Below are positions 36,204 to 45,416 of a stretch of 60,405 nucleotides of DNA, one piece after another (positions within the stretch are counted from its first letter, which is position 1; the number at the start of each line of letters is the position of its first letter). The notes under the pieces are model-generated. The model was not told the DNA's origin. It saw only the letters and a list, made by a program, of their open reading frames with translations, and made no database searches. The position numbers and the translations under genes were made by a program. Origin of the DNA: Hyphomicrobiales bacterium (GTDB taxonomy: Bacteria > Pseudomonadota > Alphaproteobacteria > Rhizobiales > Xanthobacteraceae); NCBI GenBank assembly GCA_016185205.1, contig JACPOA010000078.1, forward strand, positions 1 through 60,405, written 5' to 3'.

Positions 36204-38621
36204 ATGTCCAAGCAAGCATCCAAGCCAATCACCCAAGCCACGCTGCAAGCCCTGGCCGCGCTTGAGCGCAAGGTACTCTGGCTGGCGAGCTGGACGATCC
36301 ACAATGCCAATCATCTGCGCGACAATGCCGACGGCCTCAAGGTCGGCGGCCATCAGGCCTCGTCCGCCTCGGCCGCCACAATTCTGACCGCGCTCTATTT
36401 CGACGTGCTGCGCGCGCAGGACCGCGTGGCGGTGAAGCCGCATGCCTCGCCGATCTTCCACGCCATTCAATATCTGCTCGGCAAGCAGACCCGAGAGCGA
36501 TTGCAAAATTTCCGCGGCTACAAGGGCGCGCAGAGCTATCCTTCGCGCACCAAGGATGCCGACGACGTCGATTTCTCCACCGGCTCGGTCGGGCTGGGCG
36601 TGGCGCAGACGCTGTTCTCCTCGCTCACGCAGGATTACGTGCGCGCGCATGGCTGGGGGCTGAGCCGGCCGGAAGGCCGCATGGTGGCGCTGGTCGGCGA
36701 CGCCGAGCTCGACGAGGGCAATATCTTCGAGGCGCTGCTCGAAGGCTGGAAGCAGGGCCTGCGCAATTGCTGGTGGATCATCGACTACAACCGCCAAAGC
36801 CTCGACGCGGTCGTGCGCGAAGGGCTGTGGGAGCGCTACGAGCAGCTGTTCAAGAATTTCGGCTGGGACGTGGTGATCCTGAAATACGGCTCGCTGCAAC
36901 AAGCCGCGTTCAAGGAGCCGGGCGGCGAGAAGCTGCGCGCGTGGATCGACAAATGCCCGAACCAGCTCTACTCGGCGCTGGTGTTTGCCGGCGGCGCGGC
37001 CTGGCGCAAACGGCTCACCGACGAGATCGGCGACCAGGGCGACGTCAGCCGGCTGATCGAGAAGCGCAGCGACGACCAACTCGCGGCCTTGATGAACAAT
37101 CTCGGCGGCCACGATCTGCCGTCGGTGCTCGAAGCCTTTCACGGCGCGGACGACGAAAAGCCGACCTGCTTCATCTGCTACACGGTGAAAGGCTTCGGCC
37201 TGCCGATGGCCGGCCACAAGGACAACCACGCCGGCCTGATGACGCCGGCGCAGATGGAAAAATTCCGCGAAGCCATGGGCGTGCGGCCCGGCCACGAGTG
37301 GGACAAGTTCGAAGGCATTGACGCTCCGGCCGAGCGATTGCAGAACTTCCTCGCGCGCGTGCCGTTCGCCGCCGACAAGATGCGCCGCCTCAGCGCGCCC
37401 GCCATCGAGGTGCCGGACACATTGCCAATCACCATCCAGCCCACGATGTCGACGCAGACCGGCTTCGGCGCGCTGCTCAACGAGATCGGCCGCGGCGAGG
37501 ATGATTTTGCGCGCCGCATCGTCACCACCTCGCCGGACGTGACGGTGTCCACCAATCTCGGGCCCTGGGTGAACCGGCGTGGGCTGTTCGCGCGCGAGAA
37601 GATGGCCGATACCTTCAAGAGCGAGCACATCCCCTCGACCTTCAATTGGGAGTTCTCGCCCAAGGGCCAGCATATCGAGCTCGGCATCGCCGAGAACAAC
37701 CTGTTCATCCTGCTGTCGGCGCTGGGCTTATCGCACAGCATCAACGGCGAGCGGCTGCTGCCGATCGGCACGCTATACGACCCTTTTATTGCCAGAGGTC
37801 TCGATGCGCTCAATTACGCTTGCTACCAGGACGCCCGTTTCATCGTGGTGGCGACGCCGTCCGGCATCACGCTGGCCGGCGAAGGCGGCGCGCATCAGTC
37901 GATCGCCGAACCGCTGATCGGGCTGGCGCAGGATGGCCTGGCCTCGTTCGAGCCGGCTTTTGTCGATGAGCTGGCCGTCATTTTGCGCTGGGCTTTCGCC
38001 TACATGCAGAAGGACGGCCAGGGCGAGGCGTCCGAACAAAACTGGTTACGCGACGAGACCGGCGGTTCGGTCTATCTGCGGCTTTCGACACGGTCGGTCG
38101 AGCAGATCGAGCGCACGATGACGCCGGAGCTGCGCCAGCAAATCGTCGATGGCGCCTATTGGGTCCGCAAGCCGGGCCCGAACGCGCAGGTGGTCGTGGC
38201 CTATACCGGCGCAATCGCGCCGGAAGCAATTGCCGCGGTCGGCCTGATGGCGGAGGACCGCCGCGACGTCGGACTTCTTGCCGTCACGTCAGCGGATCGG
38301 CTTAATGCCGGCTGGACCGCGGCGCAGCGCGCGCGCGAGCGCGGCCTGGTGCATGCGCGCTCGCATATCGAACGGCTGCTGGCCGACGTGCCGCCGCACT
38401 GCGGCATCGTCAGCGTGCTCGACGGCCATCCGGCGACGCTGGCCTGGCTCGGCGCCGTCGCCGGCCATCGCACGCGCGCGCTCGGCGTCGAGCATTTCGG
38501 CCAGACCGGCTCGCTCGCCGAACTGTACCGGCACTACGGCATCGACAGCAATGCGATTGTCGCAGCAGCGCAAGCGATCGCGCCCGGCCGCCCGATCCGG
38601 CATCTGAAGGCGTTGCCCTAA
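36204..38621 (+). CDS. AceE/transketolase-like thiamine diphosphate enzyme
   Basis: An 805-residue enzyme with the layout of homodimeric pyruvate dehydrogenase E1 and transketolase. The thiamine-diphosphate motif is GDAELDEGN at Gly165, ending in NRQSLD at Asn196. A pyrimidine-domain Glu lies in ELGIAENNLFILLSALG, and CYTVKGFGLPMAGHKDNHAG corresponds to the loop of AceE. The start at 36204 is chosen because the preceding 37 codons of the open frame are not family-like. No E2/E3 genes adjoin it; an E2 gene lies 20 kb away at 58863. Whether it acts as a 2-oxoacid dehydrogenase or as a transketolase is open. Control by the divergent Lrp is likely. Confidence 0.82.
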   Translation: MSKQASKPITQATLQALAALERKVLWLASWTIHNANHLRDNADGLKVGGHQASSASAATILTALYFDVLRAQDRVAVKPHASPIFHAIQYLLGKQTRERLQNFRGYKGAQSYPSRTKDADDVDFSTGSVGLGVAQTLFSSLTQDYVRAHGWGLSRPEGRMVALVGDAELDEGNIFEALLEGWKQGLRNCWWIIDYNRQSLDAVVREGLWERYEQLFKNFGWDVVILKYGSLQQAAFKEPGGEKLRAWIDKCPNQLYSALVFAGGAAWRKRLTDEIGDQGDVSRLIEKRSDDQLAALMNNLGGHDLPSVLEAFHGADDEKPTCFICYTVKGFGLPMAGHKDNHAGLMTPAQMEKFREAMGVRPGHEWDKFEGIDAPAERLQNFLARVPFAADKMRRLSAPAIEVPDTLPITIQPTMSTQTGFGALLNEIGRGEDDFARRIVTTSPDVTVSTNLGPWVNRRGLFAREKMADTFKSEHIPSTFNWEFSPKGQHIELGIAENNLFILLSALGLSHSINGERLLPIGTLYDPFIARGLDALNYACYQDARFIVVATPSGITLAGEGGAHQSIAEPLIGLAQDGLASFEPAFVDELAVILRWAFAYMQKDGQGEASEQNWLRDETGGSVYLRLSTRSVEQIERTMTPELRQQIVDGAYWVRKPGPNAQVVVAYTGAIAPEAIAAVGLMAEDRRDVGLLAVTSADRLNAGWTAAQRARERGLVHARSHIERLLADVPPHCGIVSVLDGHPATLAWLGAVAGHRTRALGVEHFGQTGSLAELYRHYGIDSNAIVAAAQAIAPGRPIRHLKALP

Positions 38622-39194
38622 TTACATTCTGGACATCATTCCAATTCCGAACAGCGCGCCGACAATGCCGAAGATGATCAGGTAAACCACGAACACGCAG
38701 ACGATGACGGCGATCGTGTAGAATAGCGCCTTATCAGCCGGCGGCTTCATCAGCGCGGCGATGCCGGTATGCAGCAAATACAGGCTGTAGAGCCCGAGGA
38801 TGCCGAGCACGGCCAGCATCGGAATGAGGTTGAAGACACCGGCCACCCAGGCGGCGGTCGGCGCATAGGCCGAGACCCGCATCGCGTTGTCGAGATTCTT
38901 TTGCCCGTTGAACGTGCCGGCCAGGAAGTCGATGACATAGGCCACCACGAAAACGCCGACCAGCGTCAGCGCGTAGAACACCACCGCATGCAGCAGTCCG
39001 GCCACGATACCCAGCCGCATCGGTCCGTAGCCGATGAGCACACCGCCGATGAACGAGCACACCGGCGGGATGGCGGCGACGATGCAGACATAGTTCGGAA
39101 ACAGGGTGCCGGCATCGCCCGGCTCGCGCTCGATCACCGGCCACTCGGATTTCGGCTGCAGCAGGATATTTTTGACTCGCTCGACGAGATTCAT
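38622..39194 (-). CDS. Yip1-domain integral membrane protein
   Basis: A 190-residue inner-membrane protein with about five hydrophobic segments and the N-terminal RVKNILLQPKSEWPVIERE typical of bacterial YIP1-family proteins. A conserved polar patch NLDNAMRVSAYAPTAAWVAG precedes the third segment. The function of bacterial Yip1 proteins is not known. Its stop immediately abuts that of the convergent thiamine enzyme gene. Confidence 0.88.
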   Translation of the reverse strand: MNLVERVKNILLQPKSEWPVIEREPGDAGTLFPNYVCIVAAIPPVCSFIGGVLIGYGPMRLGIVAGLLHAVVFYALTLVGVFVVAYVIDFLAGTFNGQKNLDNAMRVSAYAPTAAWVAGVFNLIPMLAVLGILGLYSLYLLHTGIAALMKPPADKALFYTIAVIVCVFVVYLIIFGIVGALFGIGMMSRM

Positions 39195-39218
39195 GACGCC
39201 CCTCCTCTGGTCTGACGA

Positions 39219-40847
39219 TTAACGCTTTGCATCCTCCAAAATCATCGCCGCGCCCTTCTCCGCGATCATCATGGTCGGCGAATTGGTGTTGCCGGACGTG
39301 ATTGACGGCATCACCGAGGCATCGGCCACGCGCAAGCCGTCGATGCCGATCACGCGCAGGCGCGCATCCACCACCGCGCGCGCATCGTCGGCGCGGCCCA
39401 TGCGGGCGGTGCCGACGGGGTGGAAAATAGTGGTGCCGATATCGCCGGCGGCTTTTTCCAGCGCCGCCTCGTCGTCATCACGCACCTGGGCGCCCGGCAG
39501 ATACTCGACCGGCGAATATTTCCGCAGCGCCGGCTGCGCCACGATTTTGCGCGTGATGCGGATCGAATCGGCGGCAACACGGCGGTCCTCCGGCGTCGCC
39601 AGATAGTTCGGTTTGATCGCCGGCGGCTGCATGGGATCGGCAGATTTGAGCGTGAGCGCGCCGCGGCTGGTCGGGCGCAGATTGGCGACGCTGGCGGTGA
39701 AGGCCGGGAACGAATGCAGCGGCTCGCCGAACTTGTCGAGCGAGAGCGGCTGCACGTGATACTGGATATTGGCGCGGTCCTGCGTTGAATCCGATCTGGT
39801 GAAGGCGCCGAGCTGCGACGGCGACATGGTCATCGGCCCGCGCCGGCGCAGCACATAATCGAGCCCCATGCCAAGGCGGCCGACCAGCGAGGCGTACTGC
39901 GCGTTCAAGGTCTTGACGCCTGAGACCTTGAAGATGGTGCGCAGCTGCAAGTGATCGTGCAGGTTGGCGCCGACGCCCGGCTTGTCGAGCGCGACCTGGA
40001 TATTGAACTGCGCCAGCTGCGCGGCCGGACCCACACCCGACAGCATCAACAAATGCGGCGAGCCGATCGCGCCAGCCGCCAGGATCACCTCGCCGCGGCA
40101 GCGCGCAGCTCGCGCAACACCATCCTGCCGCCAGCGCACGCCGCTGGCGCGGCGTCCCGAAATATCAATCCCTTCCACCAGGCAGCCGGTTTCGAGCTGG
40201 AGATTATGCCGGTACAAAACGGGTTTAAGAAAACCGCGCGCCGCCGACCAGCGCCGGCCGCGCTTCTGGTTGACGTGGAAATAACAGATGCCCTCGTTGT
40301 CGCCGGTGTTGAAATCGTTGACCGCCGGAATGCCGTACTGGATGGCGGCTTCGCGGAAGGCGTCGAGAATATCCCAGCGCAGCGGCATCGGCTCGACGCG
40401 CCATTCGCCGCCGGCGCCGTGTTCGGCCGCTCCGAGAAAATGATCGACGTGCTTGCGGAAGAACGGCCGCACGTCGTCCCATGACCAGCCCGGCAGCCCG
40501 AGCTGGCGCCATTGGTCGTAGTCGGTCGCCTGCCCCAGCATGTAGATCATGCCGTTGATGGCGGAGCAGCCGCCGATCACCTTGCCGCGCGGATAGTTCA
40601 GGCTGCGGCCGTTGAGGCCCGGCTCCGGCTCGGTCTTCATCAGCCAGTCGGCGCGCGGATTGCCGATGGCGAACAGATAGCCGACCGGAATGTGGAACCA
40701 GATCCAGTTGTCGCGGCCGCCCGCCTCCAGCAGCAGCACGCGCTTGCCCGGGTCCGCCGACAGCCGGTTGGCCAGCACGCAGCCGGCCGAGCCGGCGCCC
40801 ACCACGATATAGTCGAACTCGCCTTCCATGGACTGCAATTCCGCCAT
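39219..40847 (-). CDS. GMC-family FAD oxidoreductase (choline dehydrogenase-like)
   Basis: A flavoprotein alcohol dehydrogenase of 542 residues. The FAD motif is DYIVVGAGSAGCVLANRLS; the second GMC signature is GAIGSPHLLMLSGVGP. The catalytic His lies in IFHPVGTARMG, with the His/Asn partner in SITSGNTNSPTMMIAEKGA. Relatives oxidise choline, polyethylene glycol or other alcohols; the substrate is not evident. The ATG at 40847 or one 18 bp inside (MEGEFDYIVV) could be used. There are no betaine aldehyde dehydrogenase genes adjacent, arguing against a bet operon. Confidence 0.9.
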   Translation of the reverse strand: MAELQSMEGEFDYIVVGAGSAGCVLANRLSADPGKRVLLLEAGGRDNWIWFHIPVGYLFAIGNPRADWLMKTEPEPGLNGRSLNYPRGKVIGGCSAINGMIYMLGQATDYDQWRQLGLPGWSWDDVRPFFRKHVDHFLGAAEHGAGGEWRVEPMPLRWDILDAFREAAIQYGIPAVNDFNTGDNEGICYFHVNQKRGRRWSAARGFLKPVLYRHNLQLETGCLVEGIDISGRRASGVRWRQDGVARAARCRGEVILAAGAIGSPHLLMLSGVGPAAQLAQFNIQVALDKPGVGANLHDHLQLRTIFKVSGVKTLNAQYASLVGRLGMGLDYVLRRRGPMTMSPSQLGAFTRSDSTQDRANIQYHVQPLSLDKFGEPLHSFPAFTASVANLRPTSRGALTLKSADPMQPPAIKPNYLATPEDRRVAADSIRITRKIVAQPALRKYSPVEYLPGAQVRDDDEAALEKAAGDIGTTIFHPVGTARMGRADDARAVVDARLRVIGIDGLRVADASVMPSITSGNTNSPTMMIAEKGAAMILEDAKR

Positions 40848-40880
40848 ACGGCTCGTCTTCTCGCAAGGCCGACGGCAGAA

Positions 40881-41621
40881 TTAATACACGCCGATCAGTT
40901 TTAGTCCGGCGATAATCAAAACGACCCCAAGCGCCCGGCGAATGTAAATTACCGAAAACTTCGTGCCAAAGGCAGTTCCAATCAAGGCCCCTAGCATGAC
41001 GGCAACGACGTACATCGGTAACTCATCTGGAAGCGAGCGGACCATCGCGTAGTTGCCAAGCAGTCCAGCGATCGAATTGCCGAAAATAAATACTGCCGCG
41101 ATACCGGACGTCGTTCGCAGGTCGGACCAGCTAAGAAAAATGATTATCGGCGACAAAAAGATTCCGCCGCCCGTTCCGGTAAGCCCCGAAAGAAATCCAA
41201 TGCCGACGCCTAACAGCACGCTCAGCCAGATCGGAGGATCATGGATCTCGCGCTTGGCATAAAGATGCACCGCCCATAGCATCCTGAGCCCAGACAGAAT
41301 TAGGACGCCGCCGACAATGGCCCGGTAATATTCGCCGGGCAGTTGGATTCCTCCACCGATGAACGCAAAAGGCAGCGAGCCGAGCAAAAACGGCCAAACG
41401 ACGCGCCAGCGAAAATAGCCAGCCTGTGCGTATCGATAGGATGCGAAGGTCGCGACGAATATGTTCAAGGTCAGTGCCGTTGGCCGCATGACCGCGGGTG
41501 GAACGGAAAACAGCGCCATAAACGCAATATACGCCGACGCGCCGGCATGGCCGACGGACGAATAAAGCGCCGCTCCCACGAACATGCAGACGGCAAGCAG
41601 GATATGGACGGTGTCCGGCAT
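40881..41621 (-). CDS. TauE/SafE-family membrane permease
   Basis: A 246-residue protein with about eight hydrophobic helices. TauE/SafE features are VGHAGASAYIAFMALF in the first repeat and GFLSGLTGTGGGIFLSPIII in the second. The family exports sulfite, sulfoacetate and related anions. Codon use is visibly less GC-biased than neighbouring genes (many ATA, AAT and AAA codons), so it may be a recent arrival. It is 33 bp upstream of the GMC gene on the same strand and could be co-transcribed with it. Confidence 0.88.
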   Translation of the reverse strand: MPDTVHILLAVCMFVGAALYSSVGHAGASAYIAFMALFSVPPAVMRPTALTLNIFVATFASYRYAQAGYFRWRVVWPFLLGSLPFAFIGGGIQLPGEYYRAIVGGVLILSGLRMLWAVHLYAKREIHDPPIWLSVLLGVGIGFLSGLTGTGGGIFLSPIIIFLSWSDLRTTSGIAAVFIFGNSIAGLLGNYAMVRSLPDELPMYVVAVMLGALIGTAFGTKFSVIYIRRALGVVLIIAGLKLIGVY

Positions 41622-41808
41622 AAGAATCCGATGGCGCGATACGAGCGCGTTGCAAGATCAAGTTTCGAAGCGAAGCGCCCCATGAGGCCATCGTCTCGGG
41701 GCATGCACGGCCGCTTACGACGGGCGTGAGCAACGATCGTACCAAACCTGGTTCGGCTGTCTACATTTGCTTCCATGAAAGCCGAAACTGTCGGTGTATG
41801 ATACCGCC

Positions 41809-42627
41809 ATGTTCCCTGCCTCGCGCATCGTCTGCCTGACCGAGGAGACCGTGGAGACGCTCTATCTCCTCGGCGAGGACGCGCGCATTGTCGGCGTCTC
41901 CGGTTATGCGGTGCGCCCCGCAAGGGTGCGCAAGGAAAAGCCGCGCGTCTCCGCTTTCATCTCGGCCGATGTGCCGAAAATCCTCGCCCTCAAGCCCGAT
42001 CTGGTGCTGACCTTTTCCGATCTGCAGGCCGACATCGTCGCCGACTTGATCCGCGCCAATGTGGCGGTGCACGCCTTCAACCAGCGCGACGTCGCCGGCA
42101 TCTTCGACATGATCCGCACGCTCGGCGCGCTGGTCGGCCAGCCCGCCAAGGCCGATGCGCTGGCGGCTTCGCTGGCCGCGCGCGTCGATGCGGTGCACGA
42201 GCGCAGCCTTCGTCTGCCCCGCCGGCCACGGGTCTATTTCGAGGAATGGGACGATCCGATGATCTCGGGGTTGGGCTGGGTTTCCGAACTGATCGCGGCC
42301 GCCGGCGGCATCGAGGTGTTCCCGCAACTGGCCGCGCGCAAGAACGCCAAGGACCGCATCGTCTCGCCGGCCGATGTGGTCGCTGCGCGGCCCGACGTCA
42401 TCATCGGCTCCTGGTGCGGCAAGAAATTCGTGCCCAGCAAGGTCGCCGCGCGGCCCGGTTTTAGCGACGTTCCGGCGGTCGCCAGCGGCTGGCTGCGCGA
42501 GATCAAATCCACGCTGATTCTGCAGCCGGGGCCGGCGGCGCTCACCGACGGGCTCGATCAGCTGGCAGCCATCATTGCCGGATGGGCGGAAAGCAGCGAC
42601 GACAGGCCCGAGAATATAAGCCAATAG
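41809..42627 (+). CDS. BtuF-like periplasmic-binding-fold protein without a signal peptide
   Basis: A 272-residue protein of the helical-backbone metal/cobalamin-binding family (PF01497). Features include RIVCLTEETVETLYLLGEDA and RIVGVSGYAVRPA at the start, LALKPDLVLTFSDLQADI, and VYFEEWDDPMISGLGWVSEL with the family Glu-rich and glycine pattern. No signal peptide or lipobox is seen from either the ATG at 41809 or the GTG at 41794, so it is probably cytosolic. No ABC permease or ATPase gene is adjacent. A role in cobalamin or corrinoid handling rather than uptake is an inference. The DUF6580 gene follows at 80 bp. Confidence 0.75.
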   Translation: MFPASRIVCLTEETVETLYLLGEDARIVGVSGYAVRPARVRKEKPRVSAFISADVPKILALKPDLVLTFSDLQADIVADLIRANVAVHAFNQRDVAGIFDMIRTLGALVGQPAKADALAASLAARVDAVHERSLRLPRRPRVYFEEWDDPMISGLGWVSELIAAAGGIEVFPQLAARKNAKDRIVSPADVVAARPDVIIGSWCGKKFVPSKVAARPGFSDVPAVASGWLREIKSTLILQPGPAALTDGLDQLAAIIAGWAESSDDRPENISQ

Positions 42628-42707
42628 TGGACTTCCGAGCCCGATGGCATTCCCAGTGTCCGCCATGCTATGTATGGCAAAACTCGACGCATAAGGACCT
42701 GACAGCG

Positions 42708-43256
42708 ATGCAACCGAACAAAGCCCGCACCGACCTGTGGATGGATCTGGCCCTGGTGGCCTTCCTCATCGCGCTCGACGTGGTGGCCCGCCTGCTGCCG
42801 CACGCGCCGGGTTTCCTGCCGGTCGCCGCCAGCGGCCTGTTTGCCGCCCGTATGCTGCGCATTCCGGCGTTGGCGATCGTGGTGCCGGTACTCGCCATGA
42901 TCCTGAGCGACGTGGCGCTGCCGGGCGAAGACTGGCGCATTCAGGCGGTCGGCTTCACGGCCATTGCGATCCCAGCTGTGGCCGGCATCGCCACGCGCCG
43001 CTGGGGTGGCATCCTGCCGACGGCCGTCACAGTCGTGGCATCCTCGATCCTGTTCTTCCTGCTGTCGAACGGCGCGGTGTGGGCGTTCAGCGGCATGTAT
43101 CCGCTCAATCTCTCGGGCCTGACGCAGTGCTACATCGCCGCCCTGCCTTTCCTCGAGAAAACGATGCTGGGCGACCTGTTCTGGACCGCGATCCTGTTCG
43201 GCGGCGCCTGGTTGGTCATGCGCACGCCGGCACTGGCACGCGCCCAAGCGCGCTAG
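42708..43256 (+). CDS. DUF6580-like integral membrane protein
   Basis: A 182-residue protein with about five or six hydrophobic segments, e.g. DLALVAFLIALDVVARLLPH and AVTVVASSILFFLLSNGAVW. The pattern NGAVWAFSGMYPLNLSGLTQ and CYIAALPFLEKTMLGDLFW is that of DUF6580 membrane proteins, often encoded near cobalamin or metal uptake genes and possibly resembling ECF S-components. The start at 42708 is chosen over a longer frame that overlaps the previous gene. The BtuF-like neighbour supports a vitamin/metal role, by context only. It overlaps the convergent antiporter gene by 4 bp. Confidence 0.7.
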   Translation: MQPNKARTDLWMDLALVAFLIALDVVARLLPHAPGFLPVAASGLFAARMLRIPALAIVVPVLAMILSDVALPGEDWRIQAVGFTAIAIPAVAGIATRRWGGILPTAVTVVASSILFFLLSNGAVWAFSGMYPLNLSGLTQCYIAALPFLEKTMLGDLFWTAILFGGAWLVMRTPALARAQAR

Positions 43257-45031
43257 CCGATATAGCGCTGCAAACGCTTCCAATATGACTTGAGCCGGCC
43301 GACCCAATCGGCCGGTTCTTCCGGCTCGGCCAGCCTGAGGCCGACGGTGGTCACGCGGCCATTGTCGACTTTATGAGCGAGCAGCGCGATCGGGCCTAGC
43401 TGGACGATGTCGCCTTTCTTGCCCGGGCGGCCAAGATTTTCGGTGAAGAAGTCGGCCAGCGTTACTTCGGTATGGTCGGCGGCGACCTGCAGACCGTAAA
43501 TTTCCGCCAGCGCCCCGAGCGTCGCGGTCCCCGGCACGAAAAAATCGCCGAGCAGCCTTGGGTCGGGTGACGCCGGCGGTGGCATCTTCACGAAGAAGCG
43601 GTCGAGCGCCTGCGCCTTTTCCGGCGGCGCCAGCAGATAGACATAATCGCCCTCGCGCACCGGATCGGCCTCCGCCGGCGTGAGGATCTGCTCGTTGCGC
43701 ACCACCAATGTCGGCCGCGCCCAGCTCGGAATGAGACCGCGCCGCAGATACGGACTGTTGGCGGGCACCGGATAGCCCACGATCTCGCGCGCCAGCTGCC
43801 CCGGCAGATCGAGCTCGACGCGGCGCGGTACCGGATCGCTGCGTGAATGGACGATGTCGAGCTTGCGGGCCGCGAACGCCACCGTCCAGCCTTGCACCAA
43901 GAGCGACAACAGCACGACCACGAAGGCGACGTCGAAGAACAGATAGGCCGCCGGAATTCCGACCAGCAGCGGGATCGAAGCGAGAAAAATTCCGACCGCG
44001 CCGCGCAAGCCGACCCAGGAGATGAACAGCTTTTCGCGCCACGGGAACTTGAACGGCGCCAGGCACAGGAACACCGCCACCGGGCGCGCCACCAGCATCA
44101 GGACCAGCGCCACCACGACCGCGCCGATCAGGCTGTCGGCCAGCCGCTGCGGCCACACCAGCAGGCCGAGCAGCACGAACATCACGATCTGCGCCAGCCA
44201 GGTCACCGCGTCGAGAAACACGATGACGGAATTATGCGCGCGCGTCTGCCGGTTGCCGACCACCAGGCCGGCGAGATAGACGGCGAGAAATCCCGAGGCG
44301 TGCACCGCATTGGCGAAGGCGAACACGACCAGCGCGCTCACCGCCACGAACGGCGCGTGCAGGCCCTGCGCCAGGTTAAGCCGGTTGAGCACCAGCGTGA
44401 TGATGCGGCCGCCGACGACGCCGATGATGAGGCCGAGGATCGCCTCGCGGGCGAGCGTCAGCAAGGCATGCGACCAGCTCTGGTTGCCGACCGCCAGGAT
44501 CTCGACCAGCAGCAGGGCCAGGAACACCGCGAACGGATCGTTGGTGCCCGATTCCACTTCCAGCGTGGCGCGCACGCGCGGTCGCAGCCGCAAGCCGCGC
44601 GCATTGATCAGGAAAAAAACCGCCGCCGCGTCGGTGGAAGCGACCACCGATCCGACCAGCAGGGCCTGGAGCCAGCCGATGCCGAGCACCAGCTTGGCGA
44701 CCGGCGCGGTCAACAAAGTGGTGATCACCACGCCGGCGGTCGCCAGCGTCACCGCCGGCGCCAGCACGTTGCGGAAGGTGGCGAAGCGGGTGCGCAGACC
44801 GCCATCGAACAGGATCAACGCCAGCGCTATGGAACCGACGGTATAGGCGGTTCCGACATCGGAGAATTTAATACCGCCGGGTCCGCCCTCGCCCGCCAGC
44901 ATGCCGACCAGCAGGAACACCAGCAGCAACGGCGCGCCGAACCGCAGTGCCAGCAGGCTCGACAGGATGCCGGCCAGGACCAGCAGGCTGCCCAGCAAAA
45001 TGGCGATACTGACCGTGTCGAGCGAGGCCAT
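43253..45031 (-). CDS. Potassium/proton antiporter, CvrA/NhaP2 type (CPA1)
   Basis: A 592-residue inner-membrane antiporter. The N-terminal ~390 residues form the CPA1 transport domain, including VVASTDAAAVFFLINARGL, LEVESGTNDPFAVFLALLLV with the conserved ND motif, and WVGLRGAVGIFLASIPLLVG. A cytoplasmic TrkA_C-like domain (about 410-490) and a CorC_HlyC-like C-terminal domain (VDNGRVTTVGLRLAEPEE) follow. This architecture is that of K+/H+ antiporters. It begins just downstream of the family B repeat and GIY-YIG gene at 45040-45416. Confidence 0.92.
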   Translation of the reverse strand: MASLDTVSIAILLGSLLVLAGILSSLLALRFGAPLLLVFLLVGMLAGEGGPGGIKFSDVGTAYTVGSIALALILFDGGLRTRFATFRNVLAPAVTLATAGVVITTLLTAPVAKLVLGIGWLQALLVGSVVASTDAAAVFFLINARGLRLRPRVRATLEVESGTNDPFAVFLALLLVEILAVGNQSWSHALLTLAREAILGLIIGVVGGRIITLVLNRLNLAQGLHAPFVAVSALVVFAFANAVHASGFLAVYLAGLVVGNRQTRAHNSVIVFLDAVTWLAQIVMFVLLGLLVWPQRLADSLIGAVVVALVLMLVARPVAVFLCLAPFKFPWREKLFISWVGLRGAVGIFLASIPLLVGIPAAYLFFDVAFVVVLLSLLVQGWTVAFAARKLDIVHSRSDPVPRRVELDLPGQLAREIVGYPVPANSPYLRRGLIPSWARPTLVVRNEQILTPAEADPVREGDYVYLLAPPEKAQALDRFFVKMPPPASPDPRLLGDFFVPGTATLGALAEIYGLQVAADHTEVTLADFFTENLGRPGKKGDIVQLGPIALLAHKVDNGRVTTVGLRLAEPEEPADWVGRLKSYWKRLQRYIG

Positions 45032-45039
45032 ATTTATCT

Positions 45040-45125
45040 CGTCATTCCGGGACGCTCGCCACCGGGTCCGCGCGAAGCGCGGCCCGATGACAGGCTCCGC
45101 GAGCGGGCCCGGAATCCAGGGTCAC
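45040..45125. repeat. Family B repeat on the 3' side of the GIY-YIG gene
   Basis: It reads GTCATTCCGGGACGCTCGCC, an inner hairpin GGTCCGCGCGAAGCGCGGCC, and GGGCCCGGAATCCAGGGTCA. The right-hand part GGAATCCAGGG faces the GIY-YIG gene, and the same motif in reverse orientation (CCCTGGATTCCGGGG, 45426-45440) faces it from the other side. Confidence 0.8.
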
Positions 45126-45128
45126 AAA

Positions 45129-45416
45129 TTACTGACTGATTTGATCGTAAAGGTCGACCCATTGCGGGTTCGACTGCTCAATTAGTCGCAATTTCCAAGC
45201 CCGACGCCATTTTTTAATGTCTTTCTCTCGGGCAATGGCATTTGTTGGGTCATCGTAAGTTTCGAACCATACGAGTCGGCCTACGCCATATTGGCTGGTG
45301 AATCCGCGAAGTATTTTGTTTTTGTGCTCATAGACGCGGCGGACAAGATCGTTGGTCACGCCAATATAGAGCGTGCCATTCCGGTCACTGGCGAGCAGGT
45401 AGACATAGTAGGCCAT
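45129..45416 (-). CDS. Small single-domain GIY-YIG endonuclease
   Basis: A 95-residue stand-alone GIY-YIG domain of the UvrC-like 'YhbQ/URI' type. The motif is YYVYLLASDRNGTLYIGVTN, then DLVRRVYEH with the catalytic Arg and His, GVGRLVWFETYDD, AIAREKDIKKWRRAWK, and a C-terminal IEQSNPQWVDLY. The ATG at 45416 gives exactly the family length. It is enclosed by family B repeat halves and overlaps the altered 3' end of the BKACE gene. Close relatives of this tiny protein occur in many copies in Bradyrhizobium genomes, as I recall. It could act in repair or on the flanking repeats. Confidence 0.9.
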   Translation of the reverse strand: MAYYVYLLASDRNGTLYIGVTNDLVRRVYEHKNKILRGFTSQYGVGRLVWFETYDDPTNAIAREKDIKKWRRAWKLRLIEQSNPQWVDLYDQISQ

